A DNA stretch of 10,980 bases from Baffinella frigidus (lineage: Eukaryota; Cryptophyceae; Cryptomonadales; Baffinellaceae), in the NCBI GenBank assembly GCA_026770585.1, contig MU647273.1:64948-75927 (forward strand), written 5' to 3'. Shown here one piece after another: positions 1-6,302 of the stretch. The notes beneath the pieces are model-generated. The model searched no databases, was not told the DNA's origin, and worked only from the letters and a program-made list of their open reading frames with translations. Numbering within the stretch: position 1 is the stretch's first letter; every line of letters starts with the position of its first letter. A program made the translations under genes and the position numbers.

Positions 1-107
1 AAACGTCCGTTACAGAAAGTAACGGTGGAGAACGGCAGGTGGCGTGGCTGCTAGAGGCAGCGATTCGCCTCGCCTTCCGCGCGCACCAGTTCGCGAACGG
101 GTGCCAC
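1..107. other. Window edge with first copy of the interspersed unit
   Basis: No gene is recognised here. A small inverted repeat CCGTTAC/GTAACGG (7-13 and 19-25, 5-nt loop) lies at the left edge. From about 67 begins the first copy of a roughly 40-nt GC-rich unit (core GCGCGCACCAGTTCGCGAAC, then GGGTGCC) that recurs five more times up to position 1150. Confidence 0.5.
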
Positions 108-535
108 CCCGAAACCCGAAACCCGAAACCCGAAACCCGAAACCCGAAACCCGAAACCCGAAACCCGGAACCCGAAGCACCCCCTTGAACACAAAACCCC
201 TGCTCCCCGAAACCCGAAACCCGAATCCCGAATCCCGGAAACTGAGAACCCGAAACCCGTGGCTTCTGCGCGTATCAATTCGCAAACGGGTGCCGCCGCC
301 TTACACCCCGAAACCCGAAACACGGCACCAAAGACCAACACCCCGAAACCCGAATCCCGAATCCCGAAAACTGAGAACCCGAACCCCGTGGCTTTCGCGC
401 AATCAATTCGCGAACGGGTGCCCTCTCCCCCCCCCCCGAACCCTCAACCCCAGCCCCCCGAAAACCGAAAACCGAAAACCGAAACCTCGGGACCCTCGGT
501 TTCCGCGCGCATCAGTTCGATAACGGGTATGGGCC
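108..535. repeat. CCCGAAA heptamer array with interspersed ~40-nt unit
   Basis: Near-perfect CCCGAAA repeats occupy 108-175 and 205-256, and continue in decayed form (CCCGAAT, ACCGAAA) to about 490. They are broken by the unit CGCGCATCAGTTCGCGAACGG or close variants near 67-106, 259-297, 388-424 and 495-537. CCCGAAA differs from plant-type telomeric CCCTAAA by one base. Long open frames through this block (for example plus 44-523 and minus 10-285) encode only the repeated Gly/Phe/Arg/Val/Ser or Pro/Asn/Thr/Arg patterns a heptamer must produce and are not taken as genes. It may be intronic or intergenic. Confidence 0.85.
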
Positions 536-540
536 CCTGA

Positions 541-712
541 TTCCTACACCCTAGACCCTACACTCTGCACCTTACACCCTACACCCTACATTCTACACCC
601 TACACCCTACACCCTACACCCTATATCCTACACTCTGCACCCTACACTCTGCACCCTACACCCTGCACCCTACATCCTACACTCTGCACCCTGCACCCTG
701 CACCCTACGCCA
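541..712. repeat. CCCTACA heptamer array, first block
   Basis: About 24 tandem heptamers of consensus CCCTACA with variants CCCTGCA, TCCTACA and CTCTGCA. It is a second single-base variant of CCCTAAA, and adjoins the CCCGAAA block without intermixing. Confidence 0.9.
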
Positions 713-719
713 CACACCC

Positions 720-898
720 GAAAAAAATGAAACCCGAGAAAAAAACGACACCCGAAACCTGCGGAAGTCCCTGGCTTCCGCGCGCATCAGGTCGCCAACG
801 GGAATGCCCTCCCCTAAACACAAAACCCCTGCCCCCTGAAACCCCAATCCCGAAAACCGAAAATCCGAAACCCTTGGCTCCCGCGCGCATCAGTTTGC
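720..898. repeat. Degenerate CCCGAAA stretch with two interspersed units
   Basis: Scattered CCCGAAA, CCCGAGA and ACCGAAA heptamers with the ~40-nt unit at 771-816 and again at 871-898. The last copy is interrupted by the element at 901-1136 and resumes at 1139. Confidence 0.75.
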
Positions 899-900
899 TA

Positions 901-1136
901 TTGTAGATTTCGGGTCCGCGCGGATTTCACTTCGGGTCGGGGGATCTAAAAAAATGGAAAAATCGCGGAGATTTTTACGTCCATCTAAAGTTTTATGATA
1001 TCTTACGCATAGATTTGATGACAAGATTGCGACCCCCACCCATATGATGACACACATCGAATCATTTTCACGTTTTTTCGTTCCCCGTTCCCCCGACCTG
1101 ATCTCAAAAAAATCTGCGCGGTCCCGAAATCTACAA
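901..1136. mobile_element. TA-flanked 236-bp MITE-like element
   Basis: The 27-nt termini are inverted repeats starting TTGTAGATTTCGGG; 901-927 pairs with 1110-1136 at 25 of 27 positions. TA stands on both sides (899-900 and 1137-1138). The host sequence is the ~40-nt repeat unit; another copy at 511-528 reads CAGTTCGATAACGGGT, giving a natural empty site with a single TA. The interior is AT-richer and has no open frame long enough for a transposase, so this is a non-autonomous element. TA duplication is typical of the Tc1/mariner group; assignment to that group is inference. Confidence 0.85.
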
Positions 1137-1149
1137 TAACGGGTGCGGC

Positions 1150-1262
1150 CACCCTAATCCCTCCACCCTACACCCTACACCCTACACTCTGCACCTTACA
1201 CCCTACACCCTACATCCTACACTCTGCACCCTACACCCTGCACCCTACACCCTACACCTTGC
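1150..1262. repeat. CCCTACA heptamer array, second block
   Basis: About 15 tandem heptamers of CCCTACA with CTCTGCA, CCTTACA and CCCTGCA variants, like the 541-712 block. Confidence 0.88.
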
Positions 1263-1370
1263 ACCCCAAGCCCGAAAACCGAAGCCCGAAACCCGAGACC
1301 CGAAACCCGAAACCCGAAACCCGAAAACCCCGAAACCCGAAACCCGAAACCCGAAACCCGAACCCTCCCC
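1263..1370. repeat. CCCGAAA heptamer array, second block
   Basis: CCCGAAA repeats, nearly perfect between 1295 and 1361, directly following a CCCTACA block. The two variants again lie side by side rather than mixed. Confidence 0.88.
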
Positions 1371-1416
1371 AAACGGCTAGGGATGAAGTTTTGGAGTCCC
1401 TAAACCTGAAAACCAC

Positions 1417-1904
1417 CACGAGCAGGTTCGATGCCGAGGCGGCAGATCTGTTCCCCCGCGTGCGAGAAGCGCTCGATGTTGACTTTTGGCGAATTGCGGT
1501 AGGCGGTCCGTGATTTCTCTCCCAAAGTGGCCGATTCGTGGTACAGATAATAGAAAGACTCTATCTCTCCCAGTAATGAAGGTCTCTATCTGATACATCA
1601 TAACCTGTCTGATGCCTCATAACCTTCACGGGCAGGTTCGATGCCGAGGCGGCTGATCTGTTCCCCCGCGTGCGAGAAGCGCTCGATGTTGACTTTTCGC
1701 GAATTGCGGTAGGCGGTCCGTGATTTCTCTCCCAAAGTGGCCGATTCGTGGTACAGATAATAGAAAGACTCTATCTCTCCCAGCAAGGAAGGTCCCTATC
1801 TGATACCTCATAACCTGTCTGATGCCTCATAACCTTCACGGGCAGGTTCGACACCGAGGCGGCTGATCTGTTCCACCGCGTGCGAGAAGCCCTCGATAAG
1901 GTCA
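1417..1904 (+). repeat. 210-bp tandem duplication, two full copies and one partial
   Basis: Copies begin at about 1417, 1627 and 1837, a spacing of 210 bp. Copies 1 and 2 differ by a few substitutions across the whole unit; copy 3 matches only to about 1896 (through GCCCTCGAT) and then diverges. Each copy starts with GCAGGTTCGA, which resembles a splice acceptor followed by an open frame. In copies 1 and 2 the frame reads FDAEAADLFPRVREALD and then leaves the shared sequence. The pattern matches the half-exon duplications in the SDR gene further right. Confidence 0.88.
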
Positions 1905-1918
1905 GAAGCCCGAACTAA
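1846..1918 (+). CDS. Possible terminal or internal exon of an unidentified upstream gene
   Basis: The family is not recognised. After a candidate acceptor (AG at 1844-1845) the frame reads FDTEAADLFHRVREALDK, then VRSPN and two stop codons in tandem (1916-1921). A donor-like AAG|GTCAGA at 1898-1906 would alternatively end the exon after the lysine. This copy is singled out because two upstream tandem copies share only its 5' part (through EALD), the layout seen for the SDR exons, where the last copy is complete. The short peptide looks helical and charged. Any 5' exons would lie to the left, beyond the heptamer arrays or outside the window. It could equally be chance reading through a repeated non-coding unit. 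Confidence 0.3.
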
Positions 1919-1921
1919 TAG

Positions 1922-2360
1922 TGGGTTTGAAGTGTATTGTGGTACTGTTTACCACTTAGCAGCCACTGGGGCCTTGGATGATGCTACCGGGTCCATCTCG
2001 CTCCGGGGCCTTCGATGATGCTACCGGGGCCTTGGATGATGAGTCCATCTCGCTCCCCACACGAGGCGGATCAAGCACCCACTTTAAAACTCGGGGAGCT
2101 GCACACGTGAGGCAGGTGTAGTAATTTTCATATGTTTGGTCACGTGGCTGCACGCTTTTCGTGTAGCCACGTGACCAACTCCATACCAAACGCCTCCAAT
2201 CGACATTTAAAAAAGGTGCTGGGGTAGCCGCGTGTGTCCTACACCCCCCTCTGCACACGTTCACCCCCTCTGCTCAAATTCACTTAGTTTAGCCTTTTCC
2301 TGGTACAAGCTTGGTCACGTAACCCACGGATCCCCTGGGTCTTGACAAGCGCGTGGTCCA
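1922..2360. other. Gene-free stretch with short direct repeats
   Basis: Between 1966 and 2057, GGGGCCTTGGATGATG-like words occur three times and GTCCATCTCGCTCC twice, as overlapping direct repeats. A strong hairpin follows (2136-2178). No protein frame with recognisable content was found on either strand. Confidence 0.55.
2136..2178. repeat. 19-bp stem hairpin containing CACGTG in both arms
   Basis: TTGGTCACGTGGCTGCACG (2136-2154) pairs with 2160-2178 at 18 of 19 positions around a 5-nt CTTTT loop. Each arm contains the palindrome CACGTG. Function unknown; it could be the core of another short palindromic element. Confidence 0.8.
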
Positions 2361-2365
2361 CCGTG

Positions 2366-2498
2366 CCACGCCAGAGGGCTCGAAACATCCACTTTTGACA
2401 TCTTTCAGGGGAAATCCCCTGAATACTTAAGGCAACGATCAACGACGCCAGATCTGGCGTGGATAAGGCGTCGGTTTCCATCGAGCCCTCTAGCGTGG
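2366..2498. mobile_element. 133-bp terminal-inverted-repeat element, copy 1
   Basis: The 18-nt ends CCACGCCAGAGGGCTCGA (2366-2383) and 2481-2498 are inverted repeats at 17 of 18 positions. The interior has a perfect 16-nt palindrome ACGCCAGATCTGGCGT (2445-2460). A second copy sits in intron 2 of the SDR gene (8662-8787), which shows that it is dispersed. No target duplication is obvious. Non-autonomous. Confidence 0.75.
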
Positions 2499-2519
2499 TC
2501 TGGATGGCTGTGGATGGCT

Positions 2520-2726
2520 GTATTGGTACTGAAAAAGGTGTCTCTCTCTCTCTCTCGCTCCCCCCTAGGTGGCTGCTTAGTCAAATCGGTGCCCCCCCCC
2601 TCTCGAAACGCCCCCCCCTCCCTCCCCCGGTCAAGTGATCTTGTGATCAAGAAACGTTTTTTTTTCTTCACAGCCACGTTGGTACTCAAAAAGGTCTCTC
2701 TCTCGCTTCCCCCCAGGTGCCTAGGG
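2520..2726. repeat. Pyrimidine-rich direct repeat with CT and C runs
   Basis: A segment starting TTGGTACT and running through AAAAAGGT, (TC)n, GCT(T)CCCCCC and AGGTG occurs at about 2523-2581 and again at 2679-2720. Between the copies are long C runs and a T run. Related TCGCTTCCCCCAGGTGGCTC words recur near 2805-2822 and 3016-3036, so this is a fragmented dispersed repeat. Confidence 0.6.
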
Positions 2727-2779
2727 TCCTATGGTGGTCCTAGGGGGGGGGGGCGTTTCTTATGAGCGAGGTACCCCTG
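2720..2779. mobile_element. Half copy (right end) of the 118-bp CAGGGGTACC element
   Basis: G-run, then CGTTTCTTATGAGCGAGG and TACCCCTG, followed by TA at 2780-2781. This is one arm of the palindromic family whose intact member is at 4828-4945. The opposite arm is not found upstream. Confidence 0.7.
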
Positions 2780-2814
2780 TACCCAAGTTGACATCCATGA
2801 TGTTCTCCCCCAGG

Positions 2815-2910
2815 TGGCTCCGAAAGGAAGCATGGCCTTTTTACAGAACCAGTTCCGGTGTCCGCCTATGTTGGGAGCTCGCAGAACCTCAAGGACCTAA
2901 AGAACCTAAA
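2815..2910 (+). repeat. Dispersed ~95-bp repeat, copy 1
   Basis: The segment contains CGAAAGGAAGCATGGCC, then GTCCGCCTATGTTGGGAGCTC and AACCTAAAG words. An inverted copy lies at 3462-3556 and a diverged direct copy at 4026-4119, so copies 1 and 2 form a large inverted repeat with a spacer of about 550 bp. No function recognised. Confidence 0.75.
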
Positions 2911-3047
2911 GCGGCCCCACAAGCTATGGGAACAGCCCAGCAGCTCTTCCATGCGCCCCTCCACTTTCATCTCGCCTTACTCGTTGCTCAGTTTGACAAA
3001 AGGACCTAAAGGATCTCGCTTCCCCCAGGTGGCTCCGCCCAAGAACG

Positions 3048-3199
3048 CGCCCGCTGCAGGGGGGGGGGTGGCAAGCGGCGGCGCGTAGGTCTTACAGGGG
3101 TACCTCGCTCATAGGAAACCGCCCCCCCCTAGGACCCTACACTAGGCCTATCTAGGGCCCGCTGCAGGGGGGTTTGTGGCAAGCGGAGGCGCTTAAGTC
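3048..3199 (+). repeat. Direct repeat of ~36 bp, two copies
   Basis: CCCGCTGCAGGGGGG, a few bases, GGCAAGCGG and GGCGC occur at 3048-3085 and 3157-3193. The second copy follows directly on a half copy of the CAGGGGTACC element. Confidence 0.7.
3095..3158. mobile_element. Half copy (left end) of the 118-bp CAGGGGTACC element
   Basis: TA (3093-3094), then CAGGGGTACCTCGCTCAT, AGGAAACCG, a C run and TAGGACCCTAC. The sequence leaves the family consensus after about 3158. Paired with the half copy ending at 2779 it forms an inverted pair around a 315-bp segment. Confidence 0.72.
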
Positions 3200-3352
3200 C
3201 AAGGGGATATTGTAAGTGGGGGTCCGTCCATCGAAAAGACGGGATGAGATTTGGGTCCTTTTAAGGCGCTCAGGTCTTAAATCAAGCGGAGGCGCGAAAT
3301 CTCTGTGTAGTCCGCTGTGTGGTGTGGTGTCCTCCCTTCATCAAACCAGCGG

Positions 3353-3421
3353 GTTTCCAACAAACTATTCTTGTTGGCGTTTCCAACAAACTATTCTCTC
3401 CCTCACGCAGGTACCCCTGTA
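3353..3421 (+). repeat. Short tandem repeat plus an element-end remnant
   Basis: GTTTCCAACAAACTATTCT occurs at 3353-3371 and 3379-3397 (26-bp period). A remnant GGTACCCCTGTA at 3410-3421 is the outer end of the CAGGGGTACC family. Confidence 0.65.
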
Positions 3422-3461
3422 TTCAAACAAGGCCTCCTCGTACGTGGTGGCCATGTTGGTT

Positions 3462-3556
3462 TCGATCCTTTAGGTCCTTTAGGTTCTTCGAGCTCCCAAC
3501 ATAGGCGGACACCGGAAATTGTTCTGTAGAACGGCCATGCTTCCTTTCGGATCGAT
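3462..3556 (-). repeat. Dispersed ~95-bp repeat, copy 2 (inverted)
   Basis: Reverse complement of the repeat at 2815-2910, recognisable by GAGCTCCCAACATAGGCGGA and GGCCATGCTTCCTTTCGG. It differs from copy 1 by scattered substitutions. Confidence 0.75.
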
Positions 3557-3826
3557 CCGTGAGAAACGCGTGTTATCTCTCCTCGGGAGGGCCGCTACCG
3601 AGCGAGGACGGGACACAATTTTAAAAACTTTGACCTGAATCCTGAAGGAAATGGACTTTTAAGATGAAAAGTCAGGACCGGAATCCCGGTCCTGACTGTC
3701 TTATATGTACCGAGTTGGCTCGACAGCGGTACACCGGGGCCATGTTTTGTTGTGTGTTGCGATTAAAGTCGTACAGGGTTGCTCGAGAGGCAGGACACGC
3801 GCCGCCCTAGAGTCCTGCGGTAGGTC
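3557..3826. other. Gene-free stretch with two overlapping hairpins
   Basis: GTCAGGACCGG (3671-3681) pairs with CCGGTCCTGAC (3686-3696) around a 4-nt loop, extended by one A-T pair. The left arm also overlaps an alternative stem, GACTTTT (3654-3660) with AAAAGTC (3667-3673), so the two cannot form together. No gene recognised. Confidence 0.55.
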
Positions 3827-3828
3827 TA

Positions 3829-3951
3829 CAGGGCTACCTCGCACATCAGAAATGCCCCCCCTCGTAGGACCACAATAGGGCCCTAGGCATAGGCCTACTG
3901 TACATGTAGGGTCCTGGGAGAAGGCGCTTTCTTGTGAGCGAGGTACCCCTG
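3829..3951. mobile_element. Diverged complete copy of the CAGGGGTACC palindromic element
   Basis: TA (3827-3828), a left arm starting CAGGGCTACCTCGCACAT, a CCTAGG/CCTACTGTA core, then a right arm ending GAGCGAGGTACCCCTG and TA (3952-3953). It is 123 bp, against 118 bp for the best-preserved copy. No coding capacity. Confidence 0.8.
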
Positions 3952-4025
3952 TACTCTACAGTCCGAGGGGGTGGCGTTGCCGTGTTGATCGAGGTCAGGC
4001 AAGCTCGCCTCAGTCTGCACCGGGG

Positions 4026-4119
4026 GGCTTGATGCGATCCGAAATGAAGCAGGGCCTTTCTGCAGGATAAGTTCCAGTGTCCGCCTATGATGGGAGATCA
4101 ACGAACCTAAAGGACCTAA
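4026..4119 (+). repeat. Dispersed ~95-bp repeat, copy 3
   Basis: Diverged direct copy of 2815-2910: ATCCGAAATGAAGCAGGGCC, then AGTGTCCGCCTATGATGGGA and AACCTAAAGGACCTAA. Confidence 0.7.
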
Positions 4120-4172
4120 TGGCAGGTTCGACCTCGACTGTGGTTGAGGGTTCAGGGTTGAGGGTTGAGGGC
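4120..4172 (+). repeat. Acceptor-like word followed by TTGAGGG heptamers
   Basis: GGCAGGTTCGAC (4122-4133) matches the start of the 210-bp repeat units at 1841. It is followed by TTGAGGG and TTCAGGG heptamers (4143-4170), a further one-base variant of TTTAGGG but in the opposite orientation to the other arrays. Confidence 0.6.
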
Positions 4173-4292
4173 ATAGGATTAAGTGGGACCTGTCGACCGG
4201 AGGGCGGGGGGAGAGAGAGCCTCCCCTGTAGCTTTATGTGATACACTATGAAACAATGCCTCCCAACGACTCACACACAGCACTTCTGCTTG

Positions 4293-4393
4293 TCTCTTAA
4301 TCGGCGAGCAGGCTCATACGCCATACCGTAGGGTCCTAGGACCTGCCCACGATCTCTTTGCGGCCAAGTTTGACCGCATTGCCACTTAAGGGA
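4293..4393 (-). mobile_element. 101-bp CCCTTAAG-TIR element, degenerate copy
   Basis: In reverse orientation this aligns end to end with the elements at 4547-4646 and 10134-10234: GGCTCATACGCC, the TAGGGTCCTAGGACCTGCC core, then the terminus GCCACTTAAGGGA followed by TA (4394-4395). The left terminus TCTCTTAATCGGC is worn. Near the right terminus sits GCGGCCAA-GT-TTGACCGC, a palindrome different in sequence from that in the other copies but at the same place. Confidence 0.75.
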
Positions 4394-4489
4394 TAGGGCG
4401 CTGTGCGAGACCCCTTTCTCTTTGTTCGTCCCCCCCCCCCCCACCGTTGCCCCCTCAAGAGCAGGCTGGCTTAGATGACACGGCGCCTA

Positions 4490-4709
4490 CATGGGGTACC
4501 TCGCTCATGAGAAACTACCCCCCCCTAGGACCCTACAGTAGGCCTATCCCTTAAGTGGTGGACGGGCGAATATTCGCCCTAACTCGCCCTAGGCAGGTCC
4601 TAGGGCCCTACGGTAGGGCGTATGAGCCTACTGGTCACTGAAGGGATACCTAAGGGCCCCATGGTGGTCCTGGGTGGGGGGGCGGTTTCTTATGAGCGAG
4701 GTAGTCCTG
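4490..4709. mobile_element. CAGGGGTACC element interrupted by a nested element
   Basis: The left arm starts CATGGGGTACCTCGCTCAT after TA (4488-4489); the right arm ends ATGAGCGAGGTAGTCCTG before TA (4710-4711). The total is 220 bp. Removing the nested element at 4547-4646 and one TA (102 bp) leaves 118 bp, exactly the length of the uninterrupted copy at 4828-4945. Confidence 0.85.
4547..4646 (+). mobile_element. 100-bp CCCTTAAG-TIR element, nested copy
   Basis: Termini TCCCTTAAGTGGTGG and GGTCACTGAAGGGA are inverted repeats with TA on both sides (4545-4546 and 4647-4648). A perfect palindrome GGGCGAATATTCGCCC (4564-4579) lies near the left end, followed by CAGGTCCTAGGGCCCTACGG. The insertion site GGCC-TA-TCCC is present undisrupted in the related element at 4828-4945. 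Non-autonomous. Confidence 0.87.
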
Positions 4710-4827
4710 TACCTACCACGGAATGAGGAGGCCGTCTTCGCAGTTGATGAAGTTGCCGGTGGTGTAGGAATGTCACACGTCAAGGAGTCGCTCGCACGAA
4801 GGATAATGTGCCCCTCGAATCGGCGTA

Positions 4828-4945
4828 CAGGGGTACCTCGCTCATAAGAAACCGCCCCCCCCCCTAGGACCACCGTAGGACCCTAGGGATAGGCCTACTG
4901 TAGGGTCATAGGGGGGGGCGGTTTCGTATGAGCGAGGTTCCCCTG
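4828..4945. mobile_element. Intact 118-bp CAGGGGTACC palindromic element
   Basis: Two arms of about 44 nt, starting CAGGGGTACCTCGCTCAT and ending ATGAGCGAGGTTCCCCTG, are near-perfect inverted repeats with C and G runs facing each other. TA flanks both ends (4826-4827 and 4946-4947). The centre is the recurrent CCTAGG/CCTACTGTAGGG core. It lies 11 bp beyond the stop codon of the WD40 gene, so it probably forms part of that gene's 3' UTR or its termination region. Confidence 0.88.
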
Positions 4946-4958
4946 TAGCTCCATCGCC

Positions 4959-6080
4959 TCACTGACGTCCTTGAGCGTAGTCCAGGATCATCCGCACCAG
5001 CTCCACATCGAGACCCTGCACCTGCGACCCCGTCCCGAGCCACGGGTGGTGCCCCATCGCGAACGCCATCGCCCTTTGCGTGTCCAGCACCCAGTCGCGC
5101 CCCCAACAAATTATAGATACCGGTGTCCCCAGCTCGATGGTGCGGAGGAGCGCTCCGGTCGAGGAGTCCCACACCTTGCAGGTTCCGTCTTCGCTGCCCG
5201 AGGCGAGCTTGCTTCCGTCGACCGAGAAATTGGCCGTGTACACTTGCCCCTGGTGACCAGCCATGGTGAGGAGCAATGCGCCCGACTGAGCGTTGACCAA
5301 GCGCACGTCTCGATCTGTGTAGTCACCGGTTGTTGCGATTTTCGTACCGTCCGGTGAAAACACCGCCAAACTGCACCAGCCCCCCAATGAGAAACTGTTG
5401 ATCATCTCGCCGGTGTCGACGTCCCACAGTTTCATGGTGCTGTTGGCGAATGAAGAGCTTGCGAGAACGCGATTGTCGGCTGGTGAGAATTGCGCTTTGA
5501 ACACGAAGGTTTCGTGCGCTTCCTCGAAGGTGCGGAGCAACGCCCCTGTAGCCGTGTCCCACACGCGAATCGACAGATCGTCACTCCCGCTCGCCAGCCG
5601 CGCCCCGTCCGCCGAGAAGGACAATGATATGTACCTGTAGTTAAAGTGCCCCTGCATCACATGCTCCGCCTTGCCTGTCTTGGCGTCCCAAAGGATCACT
5701 GCGCTGTCTTCGCCTCCGGTGGCAAGCCTTTGCCCGCACGGCGAGAACACCACCGAACACAATCCCGTGGTGTGCGCTTGCACCGGGCATCCTTCATCCA
5801 GGGACGTGCGGAGACCACTTCTCGTCATCGTGCAGACGCACGCTCCAGTTCCGTCGTGCCTGGCTCCGGTCATGCACACGACCCCGCTCGCACAGTCCCA
5901 GAGCTTCCAGTTTTCCTCAGTGACACTCACGCTCGCCACGAACCTGCCATCCGGGGACATGATTGGTTTGCTGGGATATTGATATCCTGTCCTGTCTCGG
6001 CCACCCTGCACGTCCCACCTCACAATCCCGGTCGCCGCATCAATCAGACGGACTCTGTGCCTGGTTCCCACCGCAAGCAT
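4959..6080 (-). CDS. WD40-repeat beta-propeller protein
   Basis: A single 373-codon open frame with no intron needed. Seven WD40-type blades are visible, at about residues 1-26, 35-72, 100-140, 145-185, 190-230, 234-274 and 279-318. They show the usual FSPDG (residues 241-245, 155-159 as FSADG, 196-201 as QFSPAD), LASGS (162-166, 292-296) and LWD/VWD strand endings (60-62, 130-132, 173-175, 218-220, 303-305). The C-terminal tail (MGHHPWLG at 342-349, then a hydrophobic helix ELVRMILDYA) is not part of the propeller. Such proteins are scaffolds for protein-protein contacts; partner and pathway cannot be told from sequence. No signal peptide is seen, so a cytosolic or nuclear location is inferred. 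The ATG at 6080 is the first after an in-frame TAG 18 nt upstream. The first blade is short, so a further 5' exon is possible. Transcribed divergently from the SDR gene. Confidence 0.88.
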   Translation of the reverse strand: MLAVGTRHRVRLIDAATGIVRWDVQGGRDRTGYQYPSKPIMSPDGRFVASVSVTEENWKLWDCASGVVCMTGARHDGTGACVCTMTRSGLRTSLDEGCPVQAHTTGLCSVVFSPCGQRLATGGEDSAVILWDAKTGKAEHVMQGHFNYRYISLSFSADGARLASGSDDLSIRVWDTATGALLRTFEEAHETFVFKAQFSPADNRVLASSSFANSTMKLWDVDTGEMINSFSLGGWCSLAVFSPDGTKIATTGDYTDRDVRLVNAQSGALLLTMAGHQGQVYTANFSVDGSKLASGSEDGTCKVWDSSTGALLRTIELGTPVSIICWGRDWVLDTQRAMAFAMGHHPWLGTGSQVQGLDVELVRMILDYAQGRQ

Positions 6081-6302
6081 TCGTGACTTGAGAGACTAGA
6101 AGTCACGCCAACTCGTGTTGCCAAGCGCGTAGAACAGCTAGCGGTATCTTTGACAGCGACCTGGTTTGTCCTCGCGTCCGAAAATGTCCCCAGATTTGAC
6201 CGCCGAGCCAAACTGGTCAAATCTGACACCCTTGCGTCAGATTTGACCACTTTGGCTCGGCGTTGGAGCCATTTTTGGATCGGAACCGAGCCGACGTTCT
6301 TC
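6081..6302. promoter_or_regulatory. Divergent intergenic region between the WD40 and SDR genes
   Basis: About 220 bp separate the two start codons, so both promoters, or a shared bidirectional one, should lie here. No TATA box or other standard motif is recognisable. The main structure is the large inverted repeat at 6201-6262. An open frame joins this region to the SDR reading frame from 6150, but it has no ATG before 6303 and encodes the inverted repeat, so it is treated as untranslated. Confidence 0.5.
6201..6262. repeat. 27-bp inverted repeat 41 bp upstream of the SDR start
   Basis: CGCCGAGCCAAACTGGTC plus AAATCTGAC (6201-6227) pairs with 6236-6262 at 26 of 27 positions around an 8-nt loop. 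The word CAGATTTGACC also occurs in direct orientation at 6191-6201 and 6238-6248. It could be a cruciform, a UTR hairpin in the SDR transcript, a dimeric protein-binding site, or the remnant of a palindromic element. No TA flank was found. Confidence 0.85.

Noticed and set aside
10-540. Several open frames on both strands through the heptamer arrays
   Set aside because: Their peptides are simple periodic readings of CCCGAAA; no start context or family content.
2405-3088. Open frames between 2405 and 3088 on both strands
   Set aside because: They run through C/T runs and dispersed repeats with no conserved features.
3671-3697. Rho-independent terminator
   Set aside because: No T-run follows the stem, and the context is eukaryotic.
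4628-5172. Minus-strand frames containing SYRGTSLIRNRPP-type peptides
   Set aside because: The peptide is the translated terminus of the CAGGGGTACC element, repeated wherever the element lies.
5646-6086. Plus-strand open frames opposite the WD40 gene
   Set aside because: Low-complexity shadow frames of a GC-rich gene; the minus frame has seven clear WD repeats.
6150-6302. N-terminal extension of the SDR by 51 codons
   Set aside because: Starts only at TTG, encodes the inverted repeat, and would bury the signal peptide that begins at 6303.
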